Positions 7,469-14,835 of a DNA stretch of 20,575 bases are shown here, one piece after another (the stretch's first letter is position 1; each line of letters starts with the position of its first letter). Where the stretch lies: NCBI GenBank assembly GCA_958447445.1, contig CAUDAE010000019.1, positions 1 through 20,575 on the forward strand, in the 5' to 3' direction. The notes under the pieces were generated by a model that saw only the letters and a list, made by a program, of their open reading frames with translations, searched no databases and was not told the DNA's origin. This stretch comes from an uncultured Collinsella sp. GTDB lineage: Bacteria > Actinomycetota > Coriobacteriia > Coriobacteriales > Coriobacteriaceae. The position numbers were made by a program, and so were the translations under genes.

Positions 7469-8860
7469 CTACGCCGTCAACGGCGCGGGCTCATGCGGCT
7501 CGCCGTTCAGCTCGACGATGACCTGCGTTCCCACGCCCTCCTGGGACTTCACGCGCATGCCGGAATCTTCTCCGTAAAAGAAATGGATGCGCTGAAGTAC
7601 GTTAAAGAGCGCCAGGCCGCAGCCTCGTTTGATGGAACCGTCGGCGGTAATGCTCTCGGGCTCCTCCAGGCGATGTTGCTCAAACAGATGCGCGCAGACT
7701 TCTTCGCTCATACCGATGCCATCGTCCTCGACGATGATCTCCAAACCGTCATCGGTCTCGAAAGCCCTAACATGAATAGAAAGCGGCTCGGTCTCGCGCT
7801 GCGCGTGCTTGATGCAGTTTTCGAGCAACGGCTGCAAGATAAACGGCGGCACCATGCAATCGCGCACCTCAAAGTCGATATCGACCGAGACGCGCAGACG
7901 GCCGTCGCCATAACGAGCCTGCATAAGATTGATATAGCGAGTGCCCTGTTCCACCTCGTGCTCGAGCGTTGTGAGGGTATCGGAATCAGAAAGCGTCTGA
8001 CGGTAGTAATTGGAAAAGTCGATCAGCAGCGACCTTGCCTTGTCCGGCTCGGTACGTACGAGCGACACGATGGTGCTGATGGTGTTAAACAGAAAATGAG
8101 GATCGACCTGCGATTGCAAGGCGCGCAGCTCCACGCGGGCCGTAAGCTCGTCCTGGCGCTCGAGCTCAAAGCTCGCAAGCTGCGTGGAAATGAGGTCGGC
8201 AAAGCCCGAGGCAAGCGCCGTCTGGCGCATATCGATGCTGCTCAGACGGGGATAATACAGCTCGAGCGTGCCCACACAATGCCCGCGCACGGTAAGCGGT
8301 GCGACAATACCGGCGCGCAGACGCGGAAAGTAGCCACCTGTCTCGGTCGAGGCATCGCGCGAGAACACGCTTTGCTCACCGCTGTTGATCACGTTGAGCG
8401 TAGTCCGCAGCACCACCGGGGTGCCCGCGGGGCATTTTGCCGAGTCCTCGCCCCAGCTTGCCAACACCTGCTTGCCGTCGGTAAAGCAGATGGCAGAGGC
8501 GATAGTTTCGGACAGGATGATCTTAGAGGCGCCCAGGGCAGCTTCGGGCGTAAGGCCGCGCGACGTGTAGGCGAATATTTTTGAAGCGATGGCGAGCGTG
8601 CGGTCGGTTGCGCTCGATGTGAGGTCGTCGGGAACGACAAAGACGTACGAGAAGAAGAAGCACAGCATGACCAAGCCGGCAATGACGACAACGGCCGGAA
8701 CGGGATTGGGATTATCGGTTAGATCCCAGATGAGCAGCAGGATAAGCAGCGGAACAACAATACCGAGCAAGATGGCTTGAACCACATGCTGAGCGGTACG
8801 AAAGACCTTGGTAGAGTTGTAGCTCTTGCCCAGAATCAGCCTATTGAGATCCACCGTCAT
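7469..8860 (-). CDS. LytS-like sensor histidine kinase (second system)
   Basis: A 463-residue membrane histidine kinase paired with the LytTR regulator downstream. Two membrane segments (about 26-46 and 54-76) have a short connecting loop. A GAF-like domain (about 85-225) follows, then the kinase block with H255 in QVDPHFLFNTI. N348 lies in LLENCIKHA, the ATP-lid motif DDGIGM is at 379-384, and CGLALFN is at 414-420. The frame is open upstream to 8923, but that extension would translate the terminator at 8886-8914. The start is ambiguous: the ribosome site AAGGAG directly abuts the ATG at 8860, whereas a GTG at 8854 lies at a normal 6-nt spacing and may be the true start (461 residues). It has the same architecture as the kinase at 1599-2942, so the two systems are paralogous. 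Confidence 0.93.
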   Translation of the reverse strand: MTVDLNRLILGKSYNSTKVFRTAQHVVQAILLGIVVPLLILLLIWDLTDNPNPVPAVVVIAGLVMLCFFFSYVFVVPDDLTSSATDRTLAIASKIFAYTSRGLTPEAALGASKIILSETIASAICFTDGKQVLASWGEDSAKCPAGTPVVLRTTLNVINSGEQSVFSRDASTETGGYFPRLRAGIVAPLTVRGHCVGTLELYYPRLSSIDMRQTALASGFADLISTQLASFELERQDELTARVELRALQSQVDPHFLFNTISTIVSLVRTEPDKARSLLIDFSNYYRQTLSDSDTLTTLEHEVEQGTRYINLMQARYGDGRLRVSVDIDFEVRDCMVPPFILQPLLENCIKHAQRETEPLSIHVRAFETDDGLEIIVEDDGIGMSEEVCAHLFEQHRLEEPESITADGSIKRGCGLALFNVLQRIHFFYGEDSGMRVKSQEGVGTQVIVELNGEPHEPAPLTA

Positions 8861-8885
8861 CTCCTTCTTACTGACGCACCCCATA

Positions 8886-8914
8886 GCAATAAAGAGGGCC
8901 GCAAGCGACCCTCT
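8886..8914 (-). terminator. Intrinsic terminator of the permease-amidohydrolase unit
   Basis: On the minus strand AGAGGGTCGC (8914-8905) pairs with GCGGCCCTCT (8902-8893), a 10-bp stem with one wobble and a very tight loop, followed by TTTATT (8892-8887). It lies about 58 nt after the amidohydrolase stop codon and only about 26 nt before the kinase start at 8860. Confidence 0.75.
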
Positions 8915-8921
8915 CCATTGC

Positions 8922-8952
8922 ATTATGCATCAAATACTGTGTTTTACATCAA
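8922..8952 (-). promoter_or_regulatory. Possible promoter for the second LytS-LytTR operon
   Basis: On the minus strand TTGATG (8952-8947) and CATAAT (8927-8922) lie 19 bp apart. If used, transcription would start near 8915, exactly at the base of the terminator hairpin, placing that hairpin at the 5' end of the kinase mRNA. The spacing is long and the element is a suggestion only. Confidence 0.3.
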
Positions 8953-8971
8953 GCCATCGATGAACGGTAGC

Positions 8972-10249
8972 TTAGGCGCTGTACTTGTTTGCCTCGCCGA
9001 AGGTGCCGCCCTCGACAATCCAGCCGTCCTTCATGATGACGTCCATGTTGTCGGTGTTGAGCACGTGGATGTCGGCGGCGACGTCACCGTTGACGACCAG
9101 CAGGTCGGCGCACTTGCCGGCCTCGATGGAACCGGTCTCGTCCTCGATGTGGCACATCTTGGCACCGTTGAGGGTTGCACAGGTGATGGTCTCGACCGGG
9201 GTGAAGCCGATCTTGTCGACGAACTCGTACATCTCCTCGATGGAGCAGGTGCCATACGGGGTGACGAAGGAGAAGGAGTCGGAGCCGATCGTCATGACGA
9301 CGCCGCGCTTCTTGGCCTCGCGCAGGCAGTCGTAGTTGCGCTGCAGCTCCTTCTCGACCAGGGTGCCCTCGTACTTGTCGTGCAGCTCGGGAACGTAGAC
9401 GGGCGGATAGGTGGCGTACCAGGTGGGCAGGAAGGCGATCGTCGGAGTGAAGAAGGTGCCCTGCTCGGCCATGAGGTCCATGGTGCGCTCATCGATATCG
9501 AAGCCGTGAATCAACTGCTCGCAGCCAAAGCGAACGGAATCGTAGGCAGCGGCGTGGTTGTTGTAGCAGTGGCTCCACACGGGGATGCCGACCATCTTGG
9601 CCTCTTCGACCACGGCCCGAATCTCCTCGGAGCAGTAGTGCTGGTCGCGGCCGGAGTCCCAGCGCCAAATGCCGCCACCGGTAGCCCAGATCTTGATGGC
9701 ATCGGGGTTCTCGCGCAGGCGACGACGGACGGCCTTGCGCAGATCCCAAGGACCGTCGACCTGATCGCCCCAGGGGTGCGATTCCTTGTTGAGCTCCTGG
9801 CTGCAGTGGTGGGAGTCGCCGTGGCCGGCAACGCGGCAGAAGCCAAGGCCGGTGGCCAGAACGCGCGGGCCCTTGAAGACGCCCTTGTCGATGCAGTCAC
9901 GGATCTGGATACCAAAGCGGCCGATCTCGCAGACGGTGGTGAGGCCGTGGGTGAGGCAGTCGTAGGCCTGCTTGACGGCGACGGCCTGCTTCTCGAGGAG
10001 CGGCTGCATGACCCAGTCGGTGTCATCGTCGGTCAAGTTGCCCGAGAAGTGCAGGTGGGTGTCGATCAGGCCGGGAAGGACGGTCTTGCCGGCGGCGTCG
10101 ATGACCTCAACGCCCTCGGGAAGGTCCTGCATGGCGCCGGCGTACTCGATCTTGCCGTTGTCGTCGACGAGAACGAGGGAGTTCTCGACCGGCTCGGCAC
10201 CGGTACCGTCGATGAGCTTGCCGCCAACGATTGCATACTTAGTGGACAT
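8972..10249 (-). CDS. Metal-dependent amidohydrolase, imidazolonepropionase/prolidase-like
   Basis: A 425-residue cytoplasmic enzyme of the amidohydrolase superfamily, in the branch related to imidazolonepropionase and bacterial Xaa-Pro/Xaa-Arg dipeptidases. Metal-site residues are visible: H65 and H67 in LIDTHLHF, likely carbamylated K186 in IKIWATGGG, H227 in WSHCY, H248 in IHGFD, and D324 in IGSDS. The N-terminal and C-terminal strands (KLIDGTG; GSIEAGKCADLLVVNGD) form the usual companion beta-sandwich. It should hydrolyse an amide, peptide or cyclic amide bond; the substrate is not evident. The ATG at 10249 has AAGGAGG ahead. It lies 132 nt downstream of an APC amino acid permease, suggesting import followed by hydrolysis of the same or a related compound. 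It has its own terminator at 8886-8914. Confidence 0.9.
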   Translation of the reverse strand: MSTKYAIVGGKLIDGTGAEPVENSLVLVDDNGKIEYAGAMQDLPEGVEVIDAAGKTVLPGLIDTHLHFSGNLTDDDTDWVMQPLLEKQAVAVKQAYDCLTHGLTTVCEIGRFGIQIRDCIDKGVFKGPRVLATGLGFCRVAGHGDSHHCSQELNKESHPWGDQVDGPWDLRKAVRRRLRENPDAIKIWATGGGIWRWDSGRDQHYCSEEIRAVVEEAKMVGIPVWSHCYNNHAAAYDSVRFGCEQLIHGFDIDERTMDLMAEQGTFFTPTIAFLPTWYATYPPVYVPELHDKYEGTLVEKELQRNYDCLREAKKRGVVMTIGSDSFSFVTPYGTCSIEEMYEFVDKIGFTPVETITCATLNGAKMCHIEDETGSIEAGKCADLLVVNGDVAADIHVLNTDNMDVIMKDGWIVEGGTFGEANKYSA

Positions 10250-10280
10250 GGTTCCTCCTTATGGATCCATATATGTGGGC

Positions 10281-10361
10281 GAGGCCGTGTTGGGTCGCGG
10301 CCTCACAAAGCTACCCAAGTGATGCCGGGTTCGGTGCGCGGAAGAGAGGGTCCCGCGCACC
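10281..10361 (-). other. Two hairpins between permease and amidohydrolase genes
   Basis: In the 132-nt spacer GGTGCGCGG (10333-10341) pairs with CCGCGCACC (10353-10361), and GAGGCCG (10281-10287) pairs with CGGCCTC (10298-10304). Neither is followed by a T-run on the minus strand, so they are unlikely to be strong intrinsic terminators. They may stabilise or adjust the two-gene mRNA, or give partial termination between the genes. Confidence 0.5.
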
Positions 10362-10381
10362 TGGTCCGCCCCGGCTCGGCG

Positions 10382-11833
10382 TTACTTTTTGCGGGAATTG
10401 GTGAAAGCCATGAGGGCCAGGCCAATAGCCAACCAGCCGATCACGATGCTCCACTCCACCATGTTGAGGGAGGCGGGAGAGAACGGGATCACGAGCAGGC
10501 CGATGATGATGGCACAGGCAGCGATAGCGAGGCCGATGCCAAACTTGCCGCCGGGCACCTCGTAGGGACGAGGCAGGTCGGGCTCGGTGAAGCGCATGCG
10601 CAGGCAAGCGAGGGCGACCATGCCGCAGGAGAAGATGAAGGCGAGAGCCGACACGTTGGTCAGAGGGATGAGCATGTTCTTGCCCAAAAACGGTCCGACG
10701 ACGGTGATGACGCCCAGAACGACGCAGGCAAGCTTGGGAGCGCCGGACTTGGGGTCGACCTCGGCGAACTGCTCGGGCAGCTGGCCCTTGCGGCCCATGG
10801 CGAGCATGATGCGGCTCGTGGCGCCGTAGAAGGAGTTCATCGGGCCCATGGGTCCAAGCGTGGCGATGACGAGCATGGCCAGGTACAGGAGCATGTTGAT
10901 GCCCTTGAGGCAGGCAAGCGCGGGAACCGGGCTCTTAACAAACTCATGCCAGTCGAGGATGGTGCCGAACGAGTAGATGCAGACCATGTAGAAGCCGCCG
11001 GCGGCCAGCAGGGCCAGGGAGATGATCTTGCCGAACTTGTTCCAGTTGAGGCCCTCGGCTGCTTCCTCAGCCTGCTGAGGAATGGTGTCGAAACCGGCGT
11101 AGAAGAACGGAGTCAGAACCAGGACCGACACGATACCGGCGAACAGGCTGGTGCCCTCGGTGGCGGCCTTACCGCCGCCAGCGCCGGCGACCTGGGAGAA
11201 CACAGGCATGGCGTTGTTCGGCGAACCGGTGAACAGCGAGACGCCCATGGCGAGCAGCATGCCACAGAGCAGGGCCTTGGTCAGGAAGGCTTGGAGCTTG
11301 GCGGCCGAGCTGGCACCGCGGAAATTGAGGAAGATGACGTAGGCTGCAAAGCCGAGCGCGATCAGCGTCGGGAACAGGTAAACGTCAGCGCCCAGGATGG
11401 TGTAGAGCTTGACGGCGCGCAGCCACTCAAGGCCGGGCAGGCTGCCGAACATCTCGGACACGAGGGTCGAGATGGCGATGGCCTCCCACGGGCACAGGAT
11501 GCCGTTGCCCAGGGCCAAAAGCCATCCGGTGATATAGCTCAGCGTACGGCCAAAGCTACGATCGACATACTCGACGATGCCGCCCGAGATGGGGATAGCA
11601 GCCGTGAGCTCACCGAAAACAGCTCCGACGGGCACGAGGAAGATTGCACCCAAGAGGAATGCGATCATAGCGGGAACGGGACCGCCGCCCACGACCATCC
11701 AGTCGCCGACCTGCAGAACCCAACCGGTACCGATGATGGCACCAAAGCCGATGGTGAAGAAGTTCCAGAGCGAGAGCGTTTTCTTCATGCCGCCGTTATC
11801 CTCGACTGCAACTTCTGCGTTCTTGTCCGCCAT
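10382..11833 (-). CDS. APC-superfamily amino acid permease
   Basis: A 483-residue integral membrane transporter of the amino acid-polyamine-organocation superfamily. The first membrane helix carries the unwound-helix motif region NFFTIGFGAIIGTGW (about 24-38), which contacts the amino group of the substrate in relatives. About 12 hydrophobic segments follow. A short loop GATSRIMLAMGRKGQLPEQFAEV matches the conserved cytosolic segment of APC transporters. It probably imports an amino acid or amine by proton symport or exchange; specificity cannot be read. The ATG at 11833 has a strong AGGAGGGG site. It is the first gene of a likely two-gene unit with the amidohydrolase. Its leader contains several hairpins. 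Confidence 0.92.
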   Translation of the reverse strand: MADKNAEVAVEDNGGMKKTLSLWNFFTIGFGAIIGTGWVLQVGDWMVVGGGPVPAMIAFLLGAIFLVPVGAVFGELTAAIPISGGIVEYVDRSFGRTLSYITGWLLALGNGILCPWEAIAISTLVSEMFGSLPGLEWLRAVKLYTILGADVYLFPTLIALGFAAYVIFLNFRGASSAAKLQAFLTKALLCGMLLAMGVSLFTGSPNNAMPVFSQVAGAGGGKAATEGTSLFAGIVSVLVLTPFFYAGFDTIPQQAEEAAEGLNWNKFGKIISLALLAAGGFYMVCIYSFGTILDWHEFVKSPVPALACLKGINMLLYLAMLVIATLGPMGPMNSFYGATSRIMLAMGRKGQLPEQFAEVDPKSGAPKLACVVLGVITVVGPFLGKNMLIPLTNVSALAFIFSCGMVALACLRMRFTEPDLPRPYEVPGGKFGIGLAIAACAIIIGLLVIPFSPASLNMVEWSIVIGWLAIGLALMAFTNSRKK

Positions 11834-12187
11834 TGTTCCCCTCCTTTCCTGTTTGACGCCCTTGGCGTCACCCCTTGCGCGGTCCGTTTTGCCGCGCGCT
11901 TTTATTCCATGGCTTTAAGATACGGCCTTGGCGCAGCAGCGCCGCTCGCAGCTCGACCGAAGGCAGAACTGCAAAACGAGCGGCACCGTTTTTGGGACGA
12001 ACGGCGGGAGACGTCATTCGTCTTGGGCGCTTTCATCTTGTCTGCTTTTGAATACCTGTTACCGTGACGCTTGGCGCGCGGCGCGGCAACGTTCATACCA
12101 TTTGTCAGGCTTTTGGCGCACATGCCCATGTGTCGTGCATCTTTTTATGTAGGATAGACAAGTTACACATGAGGCAAGGTGATTCGA
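11834..12187 (-). promoter_or_regulatory. Structured permease leader and divergent intergenic region
   Basis: This 354-base gap between the divergent permease and C39-like genes holds no convincing gene. Toward the permease it contains a series of inverted repeats: GCCGCTCG (11941-11948) with CGAGCGGC (11977-11984), GCGCGG (11877-11882) with CCGCGC (11892-11897), and GACGCC (11855-11860) with GGCGTC (11864-11869), the last close to the ribosome site. They suggest a folded 5' leader, possibly regulatory. I could not match it to a known riboswitch, nor identify a convincing promoter on either strand. Confidence 0.4.
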
Positions 12188-13189
12188 ATGGCATACGGAT
12201 ACAATGACGGCGACCAACGGCCACAAAGCGTGCGCCTTGCCGGCCGCACCACGCCAACGCCCAGAAGCACCTCCGACAACGACAACCCGCAGCGCCCCCA
12301 AGAGCAGCCCGGGGCTTCTTCGCGGCGGCAAAGCCGTACCGTGCAGCAGTCAGACCGCGTGAGTACGAGCACACGTCAACGCCAGACCGACACATCGCAG
12401 CCACGCCGCTACGATCGCCGTAAGACCGACTACTACGTCAAGCGCACCTTTTCGCGACCTCAACGCGATCGCGGCAATTCCGTCCCTCACCCCGCGTCGC
12501 ACACCACAAGCCACGCGCTTCCGGCCCGCCGTCTACGCCTTGCGCTTTGCTCCATCGCCGCCTGCCTCGTCTTTGTGTTTTTGGGATCCTGTATCTCCCA
12601 CGGATCAGCCGGTCTTGAGCCCACTGCCGAGGACAGGCTGCTTAAAGCTCCCGTCGCACCCGGCTACTCCTTTGCGTTCTCGACCCCACGCTCGCAATGG
12701 CAGGCCGGCACCATGCCCCACATCTACCAAATTGACCCCGCATGGTCGGAGCTGCCCTATGCCGGTGGCACTATTCGCGAAAACGCTTGCGGTCCCACTT
12801 GCCTCACCATGGTCTATATCTTTAAGACCGGCCACACCGATAAGACGCCGGTCGATATATGCGCACTGGCCGAAGCCGGCAACTACGCCCCCACCGGTGC
12901 CACCGAGTGGTCGTTTATGACAGGCGGTGCGTGGCAGCTGGGGCTCAACGGAACACAGCTCTATAACGATTGCGAATCGATTACCCAAGCACTTCGCTCG
13001 GGTGCGCCTGTCATCGCCGCAGTGCGCCCCGGTACGTTTACCAACGTAGGCCACTACATCGTGCTCTACGGCATCGACGATGCCAACCAGATTGGCGTCT
13101 ACGACCCCAACTCGGCCAGCCGCAGCGCCCGCCGCTGGGGCGTCGTAGAGGTCCTCAACGAAGTCGAAGCCATGTGGGCCTACTACTAG
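12188..13189 (+). CDS. Membrane-anchored C39-like cysteine peptidase family protein
   Basis: A 333-residue protein. Residues 1-114 are low-complexity, rich in Q, R, S, T and P, and probably disordered and cytoplasmic. One membrane segment at about 116-135 follows, then an extracytoplasmic C39-like (peptidase_C39_2) domain at about 175-330. The expected catalytic residues are present: C201 in ENACGPTCL, H289 in VGHYIVL, and D306 in VYDPNS. The domain resembles bacteriocin-ABC C39 peptidases but lacks a transporter; free-standing members have unproven substrates. The ATG at 12188 has AAGGTGA ahead. The segment ends LGSC, which looks like a lipobox, but a lipoprotein signal this far from the N terminus is unlikely. 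It is transcribed divergently from the permease and convergently with carbamate kinase. Confidence 0.82.
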   Translation: MAYGYNDGDQRPQSVRLAGRTTPTPRSTSDNDNPQRPQEQPGASSRRQSRTVQQSDRVSTSTRQRQTDTSQPRRYDRRKTDYYVKRTFSRPQRDRGNSVPHPASHTTSHALPARRLRLALCSIAACLVFVFLGSCISHGSAGLEPTAEDRLLKAPVAPGYSFAFSTPRSQWQAGTMPHIYQIDPAWSELPYAGGTIRENACGPTCLTMVYIFKTGHTDKTPVDICALAEAGNYAPTGATEWSFMTGGAWQLGLNGTQLYNDCESITQALRSGAPVIAAVRPGTFTNVGHYIVLYGIDDANQIGVYDPNSASRSARRWGVVEVLNEVEAMWAYY

Positions 13190-13200
13190 TCATTGGGCAC

Positions 13201-13317
13201 TCATTGGGGACAGACTTAAATGAGTACCTGGGAAACTGTGCCCCGCTTTGGACACTCATTGTGGGATGCGCTTTCCGCAGTTGATCGGTGCCACGCATTT
13301 AAGTCTGTCCCCAATGA
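13201..13317. repeat. Palindromic element with 22-bp perfect inverted repeats
   Basis: The first 22 bases (13201-13222, starting TCATTGGGGACAGACTTA) are the exact reverse complement of the last 22 (13296-13317). They enclose 73 bases without a gene. A 9-bp direct repeat CACTCATTG occurs at 13198-13206 and 13253-13261. It starts 12 nt after the C39-like gene stop and has no T-run, so it is not a simple terminator. It has the look of a REP/MITE-type intergenic element mobilised in trans. I infer that from structure alone; a second copy is not in this window. Confidence 0.75.
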
Positions 13318-13366
13318 CCAGCCCTAGGCTGCCGGCAGGAAAGGAACGTCCCTAAGTGCCGGGTTG

Positions 13367-13402
13367 AAACAAAAGCCCCGCAGTCGGAGCGGACTGCGGG
13401 GC
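13367..13402 (-). terminator. Intrinsic terminator of carbamate kinase gene
   Basis: GCCCCGCAGTC (13375-13385) pairs perfectly over 11 bp with GACTGCGGGGC (13392-13402), loop of 6. On the minus strand the stem is followed by TTTTGTTT (13374-13367). It ends the transcript of the gene at 13469-14431. Confidence 0.9.
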
Positions 13403-13422
13403 TCATGAAGAGAGGCTAGTTT

Positions 13423-13446
13423 GTGGGCGCTTTGCCTAGCGCCCAC
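13423..13446 (-). other. Second hairpin in the carbamate kinase 3' untranslated region
   Basis: GTGGGCGC (13423-13430) pairs perfectly with GCGCCCAC (13439-13446). It lies between the stop codon at 13469 and the terminator hairpin, so the mRNA ends in two tandem hairpins. There is no T-run after it. It may protect the 3' end from exonucleases. Confidence 0.5.
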
Positions 13447-13468
13447 GAGAGAGGCAACAGAGTAGAGA

Positions 13469-14431
13469 CTACTCGTGGATGCGGGTACCGGAGAGGCCAG
13501 CCATGGTCTCGGCGGCCTTGTCCAGAGCGCCGATGATGCAGGTACGGCCCTTACGGGAACGGGCGAACTTGATGGCAGCGCGGACCTTGGGCTCCATGGA
13601 ACCCTTGCCGAACTGGCCCTCGTCGGCCAAGCGCTCGGCCTCGTCGGCGGTGATGTCCTCGAGCTCCTCCTGGTTGGGCTTGCCAAAGTTGATGGCGACA
13701 TGCTCAACGGCGGTCAGCAGGAACAGAACGTCGGCGTCGCAGTCCTCGGCCAGCAGCTCGCCGCCCAGGTCCTTGTCGATGACGGCGGGAACGCCCTTGT
13801 AGCAGCCCTTGTTCTCGTAGTCGCGGACGACGGGGATGCCGCCGCCACCGCAGGCGATGACAATGAACTCGTTATCGAGCAGGTTGAGGATGGAGTCGGC
13901 CTCGACGATCTTCTTGGGATCGGGGGAAGCGACGACGCGACGCCAGCCGCGACCGGAATCCTCGACGAAGACCTTGGAGGGATCCTCGGCCATGAACTCC
14001 TTGGCCTGCTCCTCGGTGTAGAAGGGGCCGATCGGCTTGGTCGGGTTCTTGAACGCGGGGTCGTCCGGATCGCACTCGATCTGGGTGACGACGGTGGCGG
14101 CGTGCCAACGCTTATAGCGCTTGTGCATCTCGCGGCCAATGCCCTGCTGCAGGTGATAGCCGATGTAGCCCTGGGACATGGCGCCGCACTCGGGCAGCGG
14201 CATCTCGGGGGTGCCGATGGCGTCGTGGGCAGCGGCGAAGGCGTTCTGGATCATGCCGACCTGCGGACCGTTGCCGTGGGTGATGCTGATCTCGTTGCCC
14301 TGCTCGATCAGGCCGAGGAGAGCGTGAGCGGTGTTGCTCACGGCCTCGATCTGCTCAACGGGGTTGTTGCCGAGGGCGTTGCCGCCAAGGGCGACGACGA
14401 TACGATCGGGCTTGCCAAGAGGCTTAGACAT
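13469..14431 (-). CDS. arcC: Carbamate kinase
   Basis: A 320-residue cytoplasmic enzyme of the amino acid kinase fold. It catalyses reversible phosphate transfer between carbamoyl phosphate and ADP, yielding ATP, carbon dioxide and ammonia in catabolic use. Family motifs are clear: VVALGGNAL at 12-20, THGNGPQVG at 51-59, ACGGGGIPV at 193-201, VIDKDLGGELLA at 217-228, and GSMEPKV at 277-283. Length is normal for the family (about 310-320). The ATG at 14431 is preferred over a start at 14467 because AGAAAGG lies about 9 nt ahead. Arginine deiminase or ornithine carbamoyltransferase genes are not adjacent in this window, so the source of carbamoyl phosphate is unknown. The gene stands alone, with an AT-rich upstream region and its own terminator. 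Confidence 0.95.
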   Translation of the reverse strand: MSKPLGKPDRIVVALGGNALGNNPVEQIEAVSNTAHALLGLIEQGNEISITHGNGPQVGMIQNAFAAAHDAIGTPEMPLPECGAMSQGYIGYHLQQGIGREMHKRYKRWHAATVVTQIECDPDDPAFKNPTKPIGPFYTEEQAKEFMAEDPSKVFVEDSGRGWRRVVASPDPKKIVEADSILNLLDNEFIVIACGGGGIPVVRDYENKGCYKGVPAVIDKDLGGELLAEDCDADVLFLLTAVEHVAINFGKPNQEELEDITADEAERLADEGQFGKGSMEPKVRAAIKFARSRKGRTCIIGALDKAAETMAGLSGTRIHE

Positions 14432-14835
14432 TGCTGGAATCCTTTCTGTAAAAGGCCTACAACCCATTAATAACCCGCGTCCGTGCGATACGCGAGTTTA
14501 TTAAGGTTTATATTCTCTTTATCGCTCATTTTATTCATTTTGAAAATAGCGGAACGGTGAACGGTCGTTTTTATCCGCTCAGCGTACAGAACCCCAGCTC
14601 AAGCATATCTACGCCATTTACGTGCAACTTTATTTTAATAGAGCAGGGATTAGACCAGATTATGCAAACTATATCTTTGCTAAACACAAAACAGACAGCG
14701 CAATATCTTACTCGCACTATACGAGATTCTATGCACATATAAGTCGAGTATGCACCCCTGCAAAAACAAGGGGCTTTTCATCCAACAAAAGGAATAAAGA
14801 AGAGCTCCGAAAAAGCGGCAACGGCCAAGTCCCCC
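14432..14835. promoter_or_regulatory. AT-rich region upstream of carbamate kinase
   Basis: About 400 bases without a convincing gene, clearly AT-richer than its surroundings. It must hold the carbamate kinase promoter; a TATAAA-like -10 exists on the minus strand at 14512-14507, but no good -35 is seen. GAACGGT is repeated in tandem (14552-14565), within an AGCGGA/TCCGCT inverted pair. A weak terminator-like hairpin on the plus strand (CCCCT 14755-14759 with AGGGG 14769-14773, then CTTTTC) could end a small RNA. Two overlapping open frames here lack ribosome sites and any recognisable domain. Confidence 0.4.

Noticed and set aside
8777..12067. Stop-free plus-strand frame of about 1100 codons
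   Set aside because: It runs antisense across two well-supported genes (amidohydrolase and permease) and their spacer. The composition is the same H/G/D/Q-rich shadow type, with no motif and no ribosome site.
12571..12595. Lipobox-like LGSC at the end of the C39-like protein membrane segment
   Set aside because: The segment begins more than 110 residues from the start codon, too far for a lipoprotein signal peptide, so a membrane anchor is more likely.
14525..14550. ArgR-box-like ATGAATAAAATGAG upstream of carbamate kinase
   Set aside because: Only one half resembles the arginine-repressor consensus. The second half does not match in an AT-rich region where chance matches are common.
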